Counted from the first letter of the stretch, positions 47,330-57,639 are shown. The stretch: DNA of 64,000 nucleotides from an uncultured Armatimonadota bacterium (GCA_903904815.1 CAIVDU010000093.1:1-64000); one strand, 5' to 3'. A program made the numbers and translations. The notes: generated from the letters alone by a model not told the origin.

Positions 47330-47611
47330 ATGGACAGTACAACCCTCATCGCGATCTGCTCAATCTTCACCGCTGGATTCACTATCAGCATCGGGTGTAT
47401 GTGTCCGGCACTGGGCGAAGGTCGGTCGGTAGCGACCGCTCTGAGTTCATTGGCCCAGCAGCCAGATGCCTCAGCGACGATCACTCGAACTCTATTTGTT
47501 GGCTTGGCAATGATCGAGTCGTTGGCGATCTACTGTTTCGTCGTGGCGATGATCCTGATCTTTGCAAATCCGTTCTGGAATCACGTGATTGCCCACGCGA
47601 CGGGGAAGTGA
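47330..47611 (+). CDS. atpE: N-type ATPase subunit c (ring)
   Basis: 93 residues, two helices. Helix 1 carries CPALGEGRSVA (E30 in place of the Gln of Na+ rings), and helix 2 carries AMIESLAIYCFV (the ion-binding E63, with S64 and Y68). Two carboxylates thus face the site, as in other N-type c subunits. The loop is AQQPDASATITR. Ion specificity (Na+ or H+) cannot be read with confidence: Ser and Tyr of the Na+ motif are there, but the Thr is Leu65. Confidence 0.92.
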   Translation: MDSTTLIAICSIFTAGFTISIGCMCPALGEGRSVATALSSLAQQPDASATITRTLFVGLAMIESLAIYCFVVAMILIFANPFWNHVIAHATGK

Positions 47612-47615
47612 CCTC

Positions 47616-48479
47616 GTGCTGATTGACTGGTTCACCGTTTGTGCTCAGACTCTCAATTTCCTCATCCTCGTGTGGTTGATGAAGCGCTTCCTCTACAAGC
47701 CGGTCCTAAACGCCATTAACGCTCGTGAGGCACTAGTAGCCAAGGAGCTTAAGGACGCCAATGCGAAAAAGACCGAAGCCCGAAAAGAGCGTGATGAGTT
47801 TCAGACAAAGAACGACGAGTTTGACAGACATCGCGCCGAACTCTTGAGCAAAGCAACCCAAGATGCCGGTGTTGAACGCACGCGTCTCCTCGCAGAAGCG
47901 CGCAAAGCTGCTGACGATCTGAGCGCGAAGCGTCAGCAAAGCCTCTCAAGTGATGCGCGCCAGCTCAACCAGGCCATCAGCCAGCGAGCGCAGAAGGAAG
48001 TATTTGCGATCGCGCGAAAGACGCTCTCGGATCTCGGCTCTGCCAGCTTGGAGGAGCAAATTGCCGAGGTCTTTATTCGGCGACTTAAGGAGCTGGACGA
48101 AAAATCGAAGAAGACCTTAGTTGAAGCTCACAAGTCTGTATCCGATCCGTTTCTCGTACGGTGCACGTTTGACCTTCCCGCGAAGCACCAGACGGCCATA
48201 CGGCTGGCAATTCAGCAGTCGCTTTTTCCCAAGGCCCAGATTCAGTTCGAGACCTCAGCGGAGTTGGTTGGAGGAATCGAGATGGTCGTGCAAGGACAGA
48301 AAGTTGCATGGAGCATCTCGAACTATCTCGAGTCGCTCGAAAAAGGTGTCGTCGAACTCCTGAACGAGAAGGTTGAAACGGGATCCAGCGAAAAGCCTGC
48401 CGTCAAGGCAGTAGTGAGACATAGGTCAGGATCGCATCCCAAGGAAGCGAGCGCGAAACCTCCGGCGCGGAGCCGATGA
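47616..48479 (+). CDS. atpF: N-type ATPase subunit b with delta-like C-terminal part
   Basis: About 287 residues, well above the 160 of an ordinary b subunit. The N-terminal helix ([20 protein letters not shown]) is followed by a long charged coiled coil (about 40-170). The last 100 residues ([19 protein letters not shown] with [20 protein letters not shown] and [14 protein letters not shown]) resemble the C-terminus of delta/OSCP, which explains the lack of an atpH gene. GTG start at 47616 with GGGGAAG before it, 4 nt after the atpE stop. Overlaps atpA by ATGA. Confidence 0.88.
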   Translation: MLIDWFTVCAQTLNFLILVWLMKRFLYKPVLNAINAREALVAKELKDANAKKTEARKERDEFQTKNDEFDRHRAELLSKATQDAGVERTRLLAEARKAADDLSAKRQQSLSSDARQLNQAISQRAQKEVFAIARKTLSDLGSASLEEQIAEVFIRRLKELDEKSKKTLVEAHKSVSDPFLVRCTFDLPAKHQTAIRLAIQQSLFPKAQIQFETSAELVGGIEMVVQGQKVAWSISNYLESLEKGVVELLNEKVETGSSEKPAVKAVVRHRSGSHPKEASAKPPARSR

Positions 48480-50089
48480 AGACTCTTGATAGCCTGAGCA
48501 CGGTCTTCGACCAGACCTTCGCCGGAATCACGCGTGCCTTGGAAACCTTCACGGCTACCTTAGCTCCGAAGGAAGTAGGAGTCATCACGAATGTGACTAC
48601 CGGGATTGCACGAGTTTCCGGACTCCCTGGGGTTGGCTTTGACGAACTCTTAGAGTTTCACGGAGGGGTGTTTGGTATCGCCTTCAATGTCGACGAAGAC
48701 GAAATCGGAGTCGTTCTCCTGGGAGACTACACGCTTCTACACTCCGGCGACGAAGTTCGGCGCACTGGCCGAGTGATGGACGTTGCGGTCGGCGATGGTC
48801 TCCTGGGGCGGGTCATCGATCCGCTCGGACAGCCGCTCGATGGCAGGGGGCCGGTAGTGACCACAGAGCGTCTTCCCATCGAACGTCCTGCCCCCGCCAT
48901 CATGGACAGGGCGCCCGTCAACGTGCCTCTCCAGACTGGACTGATCGTCGTCGACGCTCTCATCCCGATTGGTCGTGGACAACGTGAATTAATTGTTGGC
49001 GACCGGCAAACCGGCAAGACGACGATCGCAACTGATGCGATCTTGAACCAGAAAGGGCAAAACGTTCTCTGCATCTACTGCGCGATAGGCCGACGTGCGG
49101 CGGCGGTGGCTAAGGTTGTCGCTAACTTGAAAGAGCAGGGCGCCATGGATTACACCGTGGTCATCGTTGCCGAGGGAAACGAAGCACCCGGACTATCCTT
49201 CATCACTCCGTACGCGGCGACCAGCATTGCGGAATATTTTATGGAAGCGGGTCGCGACGTGCTGATCGTCTACGACGACCTTACCCAGCACGCTCGAGCG
49301 TATCGCGAACTCTCCCTCCTCCTGCGCCGACCACCAGGGCGCGAGGCCTTCCCCGGAGACATCTTCTATATTCACTCGCGCTTGTTGGAGAGGTCTACAC
49401 ACCTAAGCAAAGAGCGTGGTGGTGGTTCTCTGACCGCCCTTCCGATCATCGAGACGGAAGCGCAGGATATTTCTGCATACGTTCCGACCAATCTGATTTC
49501 CATCACTGACGGACAGATCTACCTTTCTCCCACCCTCTTTGAGTTAGGAGTGCTGCCGGCGGTCGATGTTGGAAAATCGGTGTCGCGCGTCGGGGGTAAG
49601 GCGCAACTTCCGGCGTACCGAGGAGCCGCTGGCGACCTCAAACTCGCCTATGCGCAGTTTGAGGAACTAGAGACGTTTTCTCGTTTCGGCGCGCGCCTAG
49701 AACAAGACACCCTGAAGCGGATCGAACACGGGCGTCGCATCCGCGCATGCCTCAAGCAACCGGAATCTGCCCCGGTTGGAGTTTCCGATCAAATCGCCAT
49801 CCTCCTGGCTTTGGCTGAAGGACTGTTCGATGACGTTGCGCTAGAAAGAATGAAAGAAGCAGAAGCGGCTGTACGAGAGGCTGTCGCACGAGTCCCGCAA
49901 AAGCTTAGAGTGGCGTTTGATTCGATCGCGACTCTCAAGGACCAGGACCGGAAGACCATGGTCGATCTGGCGCGAGATGCCCTCTCTCGATTCAAATCCC
50001 TACCGGATTCAGGTCAAGCTGCCCCCGGGTTGCCTTCCCAACTTAATGCCGAGGCGGACTCTTCCCCGGCTTCAAAGGCAAAAGCGTGA
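48476..50089 (+). CDS. atpA: N-type ATPase subunit alpha
   Basis: 537 residues. Walker A-like [19 protein letters not shown] (K181), [40 protein letters not shown] and [20 protein letters not shown]. Typical length is 500-515; here the C-terminus has a low-complexity extension ([17 protein letters not shown]). It overlaps atpF and atpG by 4 nt each. Regulatory, non-catalytic nucleotide-binding subunit of the hexamer. Confidence 0.94.
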   Translation: MKTLDSLSTVFDQTFAGITRALETFTATLAPKEVGVITNVTTGIARVSGLPGVGFDELLEFHGGVFGIAFNVDEDEIGVVLLGDYTLLHSGDEVRRTGRVMDVAVGDGLLGRVIDPLGQPLDGRGPVVTTERLPIERPAPAIMDRAPVNVPLQTGLIVVDALIPIGRGQRELIVGDRQTGKTTIATDAILNQKGQNVLCIYCAIGRRAAAVAKVVANLKEQGAMDYTVVIVAEGNEAPGLSFITPYAATSIAEYFMEAGRDVLIVYDDLTQHARAYRELSLLLRRPPGREAFPGDIFYIHSRLLERSTHLSKERGGGSLTALPIIETEAQDISAYVPTNLISITDGQIYLSPTLFELGVLPAVDVGKSVSRVGGKAQLPAYRGAAGDLKLAYAQFEELETFSRFGARLEQDTLKRIEHGRRIRACLKQPESAPVGVSDQIAILLALAEGLFDDVALERMKEAEAAVREAVARVPQKLRVAFDSIATLKDQDRKTMVDLARDALSRFKSLPDSGQAAPGLPSQLNAEADSSPASKAKA

Positions 50090-50979
50090 GTGACGGGACG
50101 ACGAGTCTTCGAAGAAAGATAGCCAGTGCGGGCGATCTTCAGTCCGTGGTTCGCAGCATGAAGGCGCTTGCCGCTTCAAGCATTGGGCAATACGAAAAGT
50201 CAGTTCTCGCATCGGCTGACTACTATCGAACGGTGGAGTTGGGATTGGGGGCATGCCTGCGGGCGAGGACGTCAGGCGACATCCTGGCCATGAAAATAGG
50301 AGATGCTCGCACTGAATCCGTCAGCGCTATTGTGCTTGGCTCCGACCAAGGACTGGTAGGACAATTCAATCAAGTTGTGGCAGAATTCGCGGTCGCAACT
50401 CTGGCTCCGTTGCCGGGACGGCGCCAAGTCTGGTCAATTGGCGACCGCGTTCGTGGATGCCTCACCGACGCAGGTTTACCACTGCTCGGAGTCCTTTCGA
50501 TGCCCAATTCGGTGAAGGCGATTGCGTCGTTAGTCGGACAGATTCAGATCGACTTGGAAGCGCACCGAGCCCTAGACGTGAATGCGTGTGTTTACGTCAT
50601 TTATAATCGGCCGAGAGCAGGAGCTTCGCCCGAGCCAGTTGCCAAACGACTGTTGCCATTCGACTCGAAGTGGGAGGAGGAACTCGTCAAGGTGGCTTGG
50701 CCCTTCCGCAACTTGCCCCAAGTCTGGGGTGGAGAGAACGCAACCTTACGCGCGCTCATTCGGGAGTATGTTTTCATCTCCCTTTTCCGAGCCTGCGCAG
50801 AATCCCTGGCGAGTGAAAATGCAAGTCGCTTGGCCGCAATGGAGCGGGCCGACAAGAACATTAATGGATTGCTCGAAAATCTTGAGAGTTCGTTTCACCG
50901 GATTCGGCAGCAAAGCATTGATGAGGAGCTCTTCGATGTGGTTGCCGGCTTCGAAGCACTATCAGGCGCGAAACAATGA
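50086..50979 (+). CDS. atpG: N-type ATPase subunit gamma
   Basis: 297 residues. N-terminal helix [20 protein letters not shown], the conserved [17 protein letters not shown], and the C-terminal [20 protein letters not shown] with [23 protein letters not shown] start inside the atpA stop (GTGA). It ends the operon; after it a GATTGAT-G-ATCAATC dyad (51018-51032) is the only noticeable element before the HAD genes. Confidence 0.9.
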   Translation: MSDGTTSLRRKIASAGDLQSVVRSMKALAASSIGQYEKSVLASADYYRTVELGLGACLRARTSGDILAMKIGDARTESVSAIVLGSDQGLVGQFNQVVAEFAVATLAPLPGRRQVWSIGDRVRGCLTDAGLPLLGVLSMPNSVKAIASLVGQIQIDLEAHRALDVNACVYVIYNRPRAGASPEPVAKRLLPFDSKWEEELVKVAWPFRNLPQVWGGENATLRALIREYVFISLFRACAESLASENASRLAAMERADKNINGLLENLESSFHRIRQQSIDEELFDVVAGFEALSGAKQ

Positions 50980-51119
50980 GCGGGACATTTTGCATGGATT
51001 GAACCGAATGCAGTGACGATTGATGATCAATCAAGGGGAACCCTACCGCCGAATCCCAATCACAACCTAAGGGCGCCATCGGACTCTCCGCAATCTGCCA
51101 AAAACTCACACCGCCGACC

Positions 51120-51875
51120 ATGAAGAAACTCGTTGTTTACGATCTGGATGGAACTTTGGCCGAAAGCAAGGCGGCCATCGATGCAGAAATGGCTTCGTTG
51201 CTGAACTCCCTTCTTGGGGTGGTCCGCGTCGCGGTTATTTCAGGAGGAGACTGGCCCCAATTTCAAAAGCAAGTGCTCGCTGAACTGCCCGGAGGAGCGA
51301 ACATAGACCACCTGTCGATTTTGCCGACTTGCGGGACCAAGTTCTATCGTCACGACGGCGAATGGAGAAAGCTTTATTCGCAAGACTTCACCGGTGAAGA
51401 GAAGACGAAAATCATCGAGTCTTTGAAGCAGGCGATCGTATCGGCGGGCTTCAAAGTCAGCAAAACCTGGGGAGACACGATCCAAGATCGGGGCAGCCAG
51501 ATCACCTACTCAGCCCTTGGCCAACAAGCGCCGATCGAGGAAAAAAAGCAGTGGGACGCCGACTTCGGGAAGCGTCAAAAAATCAAGGAGTTCCTCGATA
51601 AGCTCATCCCCGAGTTTTCGGTTCGACTAGGAGGCACCACATCGATCGACGTCACCAAACACGGAATCGACAAGGCCTACGGAATTCGAAAGCTGCGCGA
51701 TGTCCTAGAGATTGGTCTGGACGAATTGATCTTCTTGGGAGACGCTATCTTTCCCGGCGGCAACGACTATCCCGCCAAGCAAGCGGGCGTGGACTCGATC
51801 CGAGTGCGTGATCCCGAGGAAACTAAGCGAGTGACTCAGGCAATGATTGCTTGTTTGGCGGGAAGCCAGAGATGA
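51120..51875 (+). CDS. HAD-IIB family phosphatase (phosphomannomutase-like)
   Basis: 251 residues. Motif I VVYDLDGTLAES (D8 nucleophile, D10), motif II VAVISGG and motif IV LIFLGDAIFPGGNDYPAKQ. The cap of type C2B and the GGNDYPAK-type motif resemble eukaryotic-type phosphomannomutases and Cof-like sugar phosphatases. 141 nt after atpG on the same strand; the stop overlaps the next HAD gene by ATGA. Substrate probably a sugar phosphate. Confidence 0.82.
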   Translation: MKKLVVYDLDGTLAESKAAIDAEMASLLNSLLGVVRVAVISGGDWPQFQKQVLAELPGGANIDHLSILPTCGTKFYRHDGEWRKLYSQDFTGEEKTKIIESLKQAIVSAGFKVSKTWGDTIQDRGSQITYSALGQQAPIEEKKQWDADFGKRQKIKEFLDKLIPEFSVRLGGTTSIDVTKHGIDKAYGIRKLRDVLEIGLDELIFLGDAIFPGGNDYPAKQAGVDSIRVRDPEETKRVTQAMIACLAGSQR

Positions 51876-52492
51876 AAGTGAAACCCGCCATCACAAGCCT
51901 GTTCTTTGATGTTGGTGGCGTCCTTCTTTCGAATGGATGGGATCGTCATGCCCGCCGTCGGGCGGCCGTTCATTTCAACTTGGACTTGGCCGACATGGAA
52001 GAGCGGCATCATATCACCGACGACACGTACGAGGAAGGCAAACTCTCTCTGAACGACTATCTGAGTCGGGTCATTTTCTACGATGAGCGTCCGTTCACAC
52101 GCGCCCAATTTCGGAGCTTCATGTTCGCCCAGTCCACGCCATTTCCAGAGATGCTTGGACTTGCCGCTCGCCTCAGGGCCAATCATGGGTTGAACATCAC
52201 CGTCCTGAGCAATGAAGGGCGCGAACTGAATGCCTATAGAATTCGCAAGTTCAAGCTCGATCAGTTTGTCGACTCATTCGTATGCTCCTGCTTTGTGCAC
52301 ATCCGTAAGCCAGATGAAGACATCTTTCGGCTCGCATTAGACATCTCGCAGGCACGTGCCGAGCAAGTTGTTTACATCGAGAACACCGCGATGTTCGTCC
52401 AGATAGCGGAGAGCATGGGAATCAATTGCATCCTACATGCCGACTATGCAACCACCGTCGAGAAGCTTGCCGGATTCGGTTTGCGTGACTAG
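51872..52492 (+). CDS. HAD-IA family phosphatase
   Basis: 206 residues. Motif I FFDVGGVLLSNGWD (D13, with Gly in place of the second Asp, as in the YihX-like/epoxide hydrolase-like branch), motif II ITVLSNEGREL, Lys in VHIRKPDEDIFRLALD and YIENTAMFVQIAESMG for motif IV. The ATG at 51872 overlaps the preceding HAD stop. The tandem of two HADs after phosphoketolase/aldolase genes suggests removal of sugar phosphate side products. Confidence 0.82.
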   Translation: MKVKPAITSLFFDVGGVLLSNGWDRHARRRAAVHFNLDLADMEERHHITDDTYEEGKLSLNDYLSRVIFYDERPFTRAQFRSFMFAQSTPFPEMLGLAARLRANHGLNITVLSNEGRELNAYRIRKFKLDQFVDSFVCSCFVHIRKPDEDIFRLALDISQARAEQVVYIENTAMFVQIAESMGINCILHADYATTVEKLAGFGLRD

Positions 52493-52575
52493 CTAGGATC
52501 GTCGAGCCCAAACTTCCCCGACTTGGAACGCTCATCAAACCGGGGTCGGGCAATTCACACTCAGGAATTTCCTTT

Positions 52576-52761
52576 CTACAAGTCGAAGAGAGCTTCGATG
52601 GGCATGGGTTTGCCCAGCATCGACTTCCATCGATTCCTCTGTGACTCGGTAAGAACAGCCTCCAACTGGTGCGGCTTAGGTTGCCCACGGTCCCAGAGAT
52701 CTTGGCTTGCGGCTGTGCCTGTGGTCTTGGCCTGTTTTTCTTTGGACTCCGGTTTAGCCAT
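52576..52761 (-). CDS. Small basic hypothetical protein
   Basis: 61 residues: MAKPESKEKQAKTTGTAAS, then QDLWDRGQPKPHQLEAVLTE and RNRWKSMLGKPMPIEALFDL. Composition is protein-like, with a Lys/Gln-rich head and an amphipathic tail, no signal or membrane segment. No clear Shine-Dalgarno. It is the only plausible gene in the 640-nt stretch 52493-53131. Not recognised. Confidence 0.45.
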   Translation of the reverse strand: MAKPESKEKQAKTTGTAASQDLWDRGQPKPHQLEAVLTESQRNRWKSMLGKPMPIEALFDL

Positions 52762-53131
52762 CGCGAAGTGATCACCACCGACTCTAATATCGTCGTCGAT
52801 CGGGCTTTGGGAAGATCGCTAACGAACCTCCAAGCTTCCAGATTGCAGGTCCCGGATACCACCGAGTGGACAGATGCGTCCCTCTCGCTGCCGACTTCCG
52901 CGGGCGCCTTCACGAAATGGGGTGATCGTGCGGGGTTGGGTACGCCATTTGAGTTTCGTCCCTAAGAGCTCCGATTTACTGGTCAACCCATGTGCGCACG
53001 GTCTAACCTCAATAGGGTAATTAGTAAGCTCTCTGTACAAAAGCAGCAATAAAGCGCAGTTGAACAGGGATTGATAGTATCCTTTTTAGGCGCACAGACG
53101 GGAAATTGGGAGCGCTACCCGCATTTAAAAA

Positions 53132-53548
53132 ATGGACAACTTGCCGGTGATATTGGTTGTAGAGGACAACGAAGACGATCAAAGGCTCGTCATGCGCGCC
53201 CTGTCCAAAGGGAAGACCGGATGCAAAGTTGAGATAGCCGAGGACGGATTGGCGGCGGTCCAATACCTTTTTGACCCCGAGAGCGTTCGCCCTCGTTTAG
53301 TCCTGCTGGACTTAAAGCTCCCAAAGCTGAACGGTTTGGAAGTGCTGACTCGGATCCGGAGTGACGAACGAACCAAACGTCTGCCGGTGGTGATCCACAC
53401 CTCCTCAAGCGAGGAATCCGATCTGGTGAACTGCTTCGACAATGGCGCCAACAGCTTCGTTCACAAAGTCGTCGACTACGATCAGTACATCTATCGACTT
53501 GTGACATTGGCTGAATACTGGATTCAAGTCAACGAACCCTGCGCCTAA
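53132..53548 (+). CDS. Single-domain response regulator
   Basis: 138 residues, CheY/Rcp1-like receiver with no output domain. VEDNEDDQR holds the acidic pair, D60 in LVLLDLKLPKLNG is the phospho-acceptor, the Ser/Thr is in VVIHTSSSEES and the Lys in SFVHKVVDY. The convergent multi-PAS kinase ends 8 nt beyond its stop, as is common for Rcp1-type pairs with light- or redox-type kinases. Confidence 0.9.
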   Translation: MDNLPVILVVEDNEDDQRLVMRALSKGKTGCKVEIAEDGLAAVQYLFDPESVRPRLVLLDLKLPKLNGLEVLTRIRSDERTKRLPVVIHTSSSEESDLVNCFDNGANSFVHKVVDYDQYIYRLVTLAEYWIQVNEPCA

Positions 53549-53555
53549 AGAGTCC

Positions 53556-56500
53556 TCAGTTATAGGCACTACTTGTTCCGAGCTTGAAGGAGAAAGTCGC
53601 CCCTCCGCCGAACCCCGACTCTGCCTTGACGACTCCTCCGTGCTTTTCTATGATCCTTTTTACGTTGGCGAGACCAATGCCGGTTCCCGGGTACTCGGAG
53701 TCTTTATGGAGTCGCTCAAAGGGTTGAAATAACTTTTCGACAAACTCCATCTCAAAGCCAATGCCATTGTCACGGACGAAGAAGTATTCGCCATCACTGC
53801 CGATCTCGATGATTGGGTTCTCAACCTCGGAAGAATATTTGCAAGCATTGTCCATCAGGTTTTCCAGGACCAGCCGAATCATGGATGCGTCCCCTTGTGT
53901 CTTCAACCCAGGGGCTATACGGATTTTCGTTTTTGCCCCGCACTGCCCCGACTGCCGGAGGTAGGACTCTACTTCTCGGGCCATCGTCGATAAGTCTAGA
54001 TCGATGCGCTTGGTATCCTGGCGGCCCAATCTGGCGTACGTGAGCAGATCGTCAACGAGGGCTGAAAGCCTCTTCGCATTCCCGACAAGTGCGTCAAGTG
54101 TTGTTTTCGACTCTTCGCTGAGGGTGTCTTCAGCCTCTCTCATGAGCATCGTGCCATTGACGCTGATCCCGCGGATCTGTTGCCGTAGGTCGTGAGCGAC
54201 CGAATAGGTGAACCCCTGCAACTGCTCGTTGGAGCGCATGAGTTCTTCGGTGCGAATTCCGACTTCACGTTCCAATCTCTCACGATGCAACTCTTCGGAT
54301 CTCCGCGCATCGTCTACGTCGGTGCTTGAACCGATCCAAAGGGTGATTCCCCCTGCATCGTCCTGTTTCGGATACGCTCTCGACAAATGCCATCGATACG
54401 TTCCATCGCGGCTCCGAAGACGGTATTCGTAGTAGAACGGCCTTTCTTCTTTAATGGCGCTTGACCAGGCCTTGAGTAGACCGCCGCGATCTTCCGGGTG
54501 TACGAGGTCCGCCCATCCAAGTCCTTCGAGCTGCTCTGAGGTTCTGCCACTAAACTCAAGCCATTGTCGGTTGAAATAGTCTCGTGAGCCGTCGGGGGTC
54601 GCCGTAAAGATCTTTTGAGGCATGGAATCGGCCATAAAGCGTAACTTGTCTCTTTCCTCGGCCAATGTTCGCTCGGCGGCTTCGCGTTCCGTGTCGCGCA
54701 GTTTGCGCTCTGTCACGTCTCGGAAATAGACGGTAAGTCCGTCACCCGATGGGTAACAACTGCACTCCAGCCACTTATTGATGGGCTCGGCATAGTATTC
54801 CTCGAAATGAACCGGCCTTCCCGTGGTTACGGCGCGCCGAAACTCTTCATAGAAGATCGTCTCCTCGACATCCGGAAACAGGTCCCAGATGATCTTGCCG
54901 AGCATTTCTTCTTGAGGCACTCCGACAATCCGGGCGGCCTGTTCACTGACGAATGTGTGTCGCCACTCGCGGTCCAGCACCACGAGTCCGTCGTCGATGC
55001 TGAGAAGAACGGCTTCCAGCCGCTGTTGGGACTTGCGTAAACTTTCCTCGGCGATTTTCCGTTCGCTCACGTCAAGCGTTACGCCGTCGAACGAGATGGG
55101 TGTGCCGTCCTCAGCGTAAAATGTGCGCCCGATCGCCCTCACCCAGGTGATAGCTCCAGTGTCCGGGTTTACCGTGCGATAGTCGATGTTGTAAGGTGTC
55201 GCCGTCTCGATGCTTCGCTCCATTGCCAATCGGGTTGGTTCGCGATCATCTGGGTGGAGCCGATCGTAGAATGTCTGGATCGTCACTGAAGCGCCGGGAG
55301 GCAAGTGGAAGTGGGCCTTCACTAGGTCGTCCCATTGGAGCACATCAAACGGCAGGTCGCAGTACCAGATTCCAATGCCGCTGCTGCGACGGACAAATGC
55401 GGAGCGCTCTTCACTACGTCTCAGGGCGGCCTCGACCCTTACCCTTTCGATTGCCGCCCAGGTCCTCTCGGCCGTGTCCTCGATGAGGGCAATCTCGTGG
55501 GAGGTCCAATCGCGCTGCTTAGAATCGTGAACGGTCATCCCGGCGAGGAACTGTCCGCCCTTGACCAGTGGAACATCCACATGGCCGCGGACCTGGATAG
55601 CCGCAAAGGCCGCCTGTTCTCCGGGAGGGCGGTCCACCTGAGTAGTGGCATCATCTTCAATGACCGTGCGCCCCTCGAGTAAGTCAGCAAGCAGAGACGG
55701 ACCGAACGATGACACCGGGTATCGACCGACGAGCGATCGAACGTCCTTGTGGTAGTCGCGCTCTACGACGTACATGTCGCCTTGGATCTCGAAGTAAACC
55801 ACCCGGTTCGCGGCCAACTGTTCGCCCAGCAAGCGGCTGGCCACCTCTTGTACTTCGATCGGATCGGAAAGAGGACGCAAGGCGTCGGCTAAGCGAACCG
55901 TAAATCTCTGTCTTGCCTCGCTGAGGCGGATGGACTCCTCAGCCTGCTTCCGCTCGGTGACGTCTCGAGTCGTACCGGCAATCGCCTCGACTTCACCGTC
56001 TTCGCCGATAATTGGAACGAAGATGTAGTCGTAGATTCGTCTACCGTGAGTCCCATTGAAAGGCACTTCTCCCCGGATTGATTGTCGCGACATTCGGATC
56101 TGGTCGATCTCCCGTTCGTGCATCTGCGCGTGCCACGGCTCGTATCCGATCTCCAGTAAGGTCTTACCGATTGCATTCTCGCGCCCGAGTCCCCACATTT
56201 CAAGCAAGGCATTGTTAGCGTACAGAAACTTGTAGTCCAGGCTGAGGACATAGACGAAGTCTGGAGTGTTGGTGAGTACCGTTTCGTAAACTCGTCGCAC
56301 CCTTTCGGAATCCGCTGCGAGTCGAACGATCTCTCGTTCTGCCTGCTTCTGTTCGGTGATGTCTAGAAAAGTGAGAGCGACTCCTCCGCCCGACTCCTCG
56401 TCGGCCAGGTAGGGGAGGATTCGGGCAACATACCATCCGTCGGGTACCCTAATTTCGCGTCGTGCTGGCTGCACCGTGTGCGCCGAGCTTTCGACGTCTG

Positions 56501-56855
56501 CCACGAATTCTGGGTAGTCGATCCCGAAACTAATTTCTGCGAGAGCCCGATTGAGGTCGGTCGAGTTCAGGCGGAGGAGCCGCTTAGCCGACGGCGTGAT
56601 TCGCTTGATCCTCAGTTCTCGGTCGAGGAAAACCGTCGCGACGTCAGTCGCCTCCAACAGGTCTTCGAGGTAACGGTTCGAACGCGCAAGGTCGGCGATA
56701 TGGCACTTCAGTGCCTCATATGCCGCCGTCGACTGCTCCACGTTACGGCTCTGTGTCTCACCCGGCGTGGTAATTGTCCCGTCTCGTGATGACGTTTCGC
56801 CACCAGCCTCTGGCCAAGGAAGATCATGATTCTCCTGAGAGTCAGGCTCGGTCAT
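53556..56855 (-). CDS. Multi-PAS/GAF hybrid-free sensor histidine kinase
   Basis: 1099 residues, soluble. Order: Glu/Ser-rich N-terminus (1-60); PAS (about 65-170, LLEATDVATVFLDRELRIKR); PAS (about 190-305, NTPDFVYVLSLDYKFLYAN); GAF (about 315-465); PAS (about 475-600, QWDDLVKAHFHLPPG); PAS (about 605-725, LLSIDDGLVVLDREWRHTFV); PAS (about 735-855, DYFNRQWLEFSGRTSEQLEG); HisKA with H888 in YSVAHDLRQQ; HATPase with NLMDNACKY, VRDNGIGF and GTGIGLANV. PAS domains 4 and 5 often sense light, redox or aromatics, but no ligand Cys or heme residue can be assigned. Confidence 0.9.
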   Translation of the reverse strand: MTEPDSQENHDLPWPEAGGETSSRDGTITTPGETQSRNVEQSTAAYEALKCHIADLARSNRYLEDLLEATDVATVFLDRELRIKRITPSAKRLLRLNSTDLNRALAEISFGIDYPEFVADVESSAHTVQPARREIRVPDGWYVARILPYLADEESGGGVALTFLDITEQKQAEREIVRLAADSERVRRVYETVLTNTPDFVYVLSLDYKFLYANNALLEMWGLGRENAIGKTLLEIGYEPWHAQMHEREIDQIRMSRQSIRGEVPFNGTHGRRIYDYIFVPIIGEDGEVEAIAGTTRDVTERKQAEESIRLSEARQRFTVRLADALRPLSDPIEVQEVASRLLGEQLAANRVVYFEIQGDMYVVERDYHKDVRSLVGRYPVSSFGPSLLADLLEGRTVIEDDATTQVDRPPGEQAAFAAIQVRGHVDVPLVKGGQFLAGMTVHDSKQRDWTSHEIALIEDTAERTWAAIERVRVEAALRRSEERSAFVRRSSGIGIWYCDLPFDVLQWDDLVKAHFHLPPGASVTIQTFYDRLHPDDREPTRLAMERSIETATPYNIDYRTVNPDTGAITWVRAIGRTFYAEDGTPISFDGVTLDVSERKIAEESLRKSQQRLEAVLLSIDDGLVVLDREWRHTFVSEQAARIVGVPQEEMLGKIIWDLFPDVEETIFYEEFRRAVTTGRPVHFEEYYAEPINKWLECSCYPSGDGLTVYFRDVTERKLRDTEREAAERTLAEERDKLRFMADSMPQKIFTATPDGSRDYFNRQWLEFSGRTSEQLEGLGWADLVHPEDRGGLLKAWSSAIKEERPFYYEYRLRSRDGTYRWHLSRAYPKQDDAGGITLWIGSSTDVDDARRSEELHRERLEREVGIRTEELMRSNEQLQGFTYSVAHDLRQQIRGISVNGTMLMREAEDTLSEESKTTLDALVGNAKRLSALVDDLLTYARLGRQDTKRIDLDLSTMAREVESYLRQSGQCGAKTKIRIAPGLKTQGDASMIRLVLENLMDNACKYSSEVENPIIEIGSDGEYFFVRDNGIGFEMEFVEKLFQPFERLHKDSEYPGTGIGLANVKRIIEKHGGVVKAESGFGGGATFSFKLGTSSAYN

Positions 56856-57117
56856 TTATAGTCCTCCACCGGTAAATAGAAATACACGCCAGCACAGAAA
56901 GTACGACTTAAAGTCCGGAGCAGAGTTCTCGCCTACGGAATATGTATGCACGTTTTGAATCACAAGCAGAGAGATAAGAGCTCGAAATGGTGGGCTTCAT
57001 TGTTCTGGCCTCGCCGCCGCTGACGCGTTCGAACAACACGTTAAGATTTGCAGACGCAATCTTAGCTTGCTCCTGCGCGACCTTCAGAGCACTCGATATT
57101 CTTCCGAAAATAGCTGC

Positions 57118-57375
57118 ATGGTTGCCGCAAATGAATCGCTTTCTCTGACCATAGAGGACCTCGCTCGAAAGATCTTCCACGAGCAAGGACGCATTGCGGC
57201 CCAGCAATTGGAGTCTGTGGCGCCGATGTGCTGCCCGGTTTGTGGCAGACAGGTTTCGGTCCTGACTCAGTATCACGAGTTCATGTGCCACTCCGAGTGC
57301 GGTCCAGCTTTCATTCTGATGATGGAGCAGGCAAGGTTCTTCCGCATGGGAGAATCCGAGCAATCGGCCGCGTAG
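57118..57375 (+). CDS. Small Cys-rich zinc-ribbon-like protein
   Basis: 85 residues from ATG 57118. The middle has PMCCPVCGRQVSVLTQYHEF followed by MCHSECGPAF, i.e. C-x2-C and C-H-x2-C pairs that could bind zinc; the first half is helical (LTIEDLARKIFHEQGRIAAQ). The antisense ORF over this place lacks family features. No operon partner. Confidence is moderate because no homologue can be named. Confidence 0.5.
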   Translation: MVAANESLSLTIEDLARKIFHEQGRIAAQQLESVAPMCCPVCGRQVSVLTQYHEFMCHSECGPAFILMMEQARFFRMGESEQSAA

Positions 57376-57464
57376 CAAACTCTCAAGGTCCTGTAAGCGC
57401 GTTGTTCTCACTGCACCTTCGATTGTCGCCCGAATCTGATCAGGCTGCCTACCCCCGGCACTGA

Positions 57465-57481
57465 GTTTCAGTCTCTGAAAC
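57465..57481. promoter_or_regulatory. GTTTCAG-TCT-CTGAAAC inverted repeat
   Basis: 7-bp perfect arms, 48 nt upstream of the first tiny ORF of the following chain. Candidate operator or leader hairpin; it could also terminate the zinc-ribbon gene. Confidence 0.4.
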
Positions 57482-57528
57482 GGAACCCTAGTCCGGTGCG
57501 TGCGTTCGAAGTATTTCGAGGGGAGAAC

Positions 57529-57639
57529 ATGCAGACACAGTCACGACAAGCTCTTTCGGAACAACTAATTCATCGAACTATCCGGCGTCGCTCGCCAGTG
57601 ATAGATTCCATCGCTGAAACGAGGGGCTGCGGCCAGTGA
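57529..57639 (+). CDS. Tiny ORF 1 of a GTGA-coupled chain (36 aa)
   Basis: MQTQSRQALSEQLIHRTIRR, then a Ser/Val/Ile-rich tail to TRGCGQ. It is preceded by GAGGGGAGAAC directly before ATG, an unusually strong Shine-Dalgarno for the window. Basic, amphipathic, no signal. Its TGA overlaps the GTG of tiny ORF 2. Function unknown; it could be a regulatory leader or a real small protein. Confidence 0.5.
   Translation: MQTQSRQALSEQLIHRTIRRRSPVIDSIAETRGCGQ

Noticed and set aside
56908-57411. 167-codon minus-strand frame over the zinc-ribbon-like gene
   Set aside because: No family features. The plus-strand frame has a Cys pattern and was preferred.
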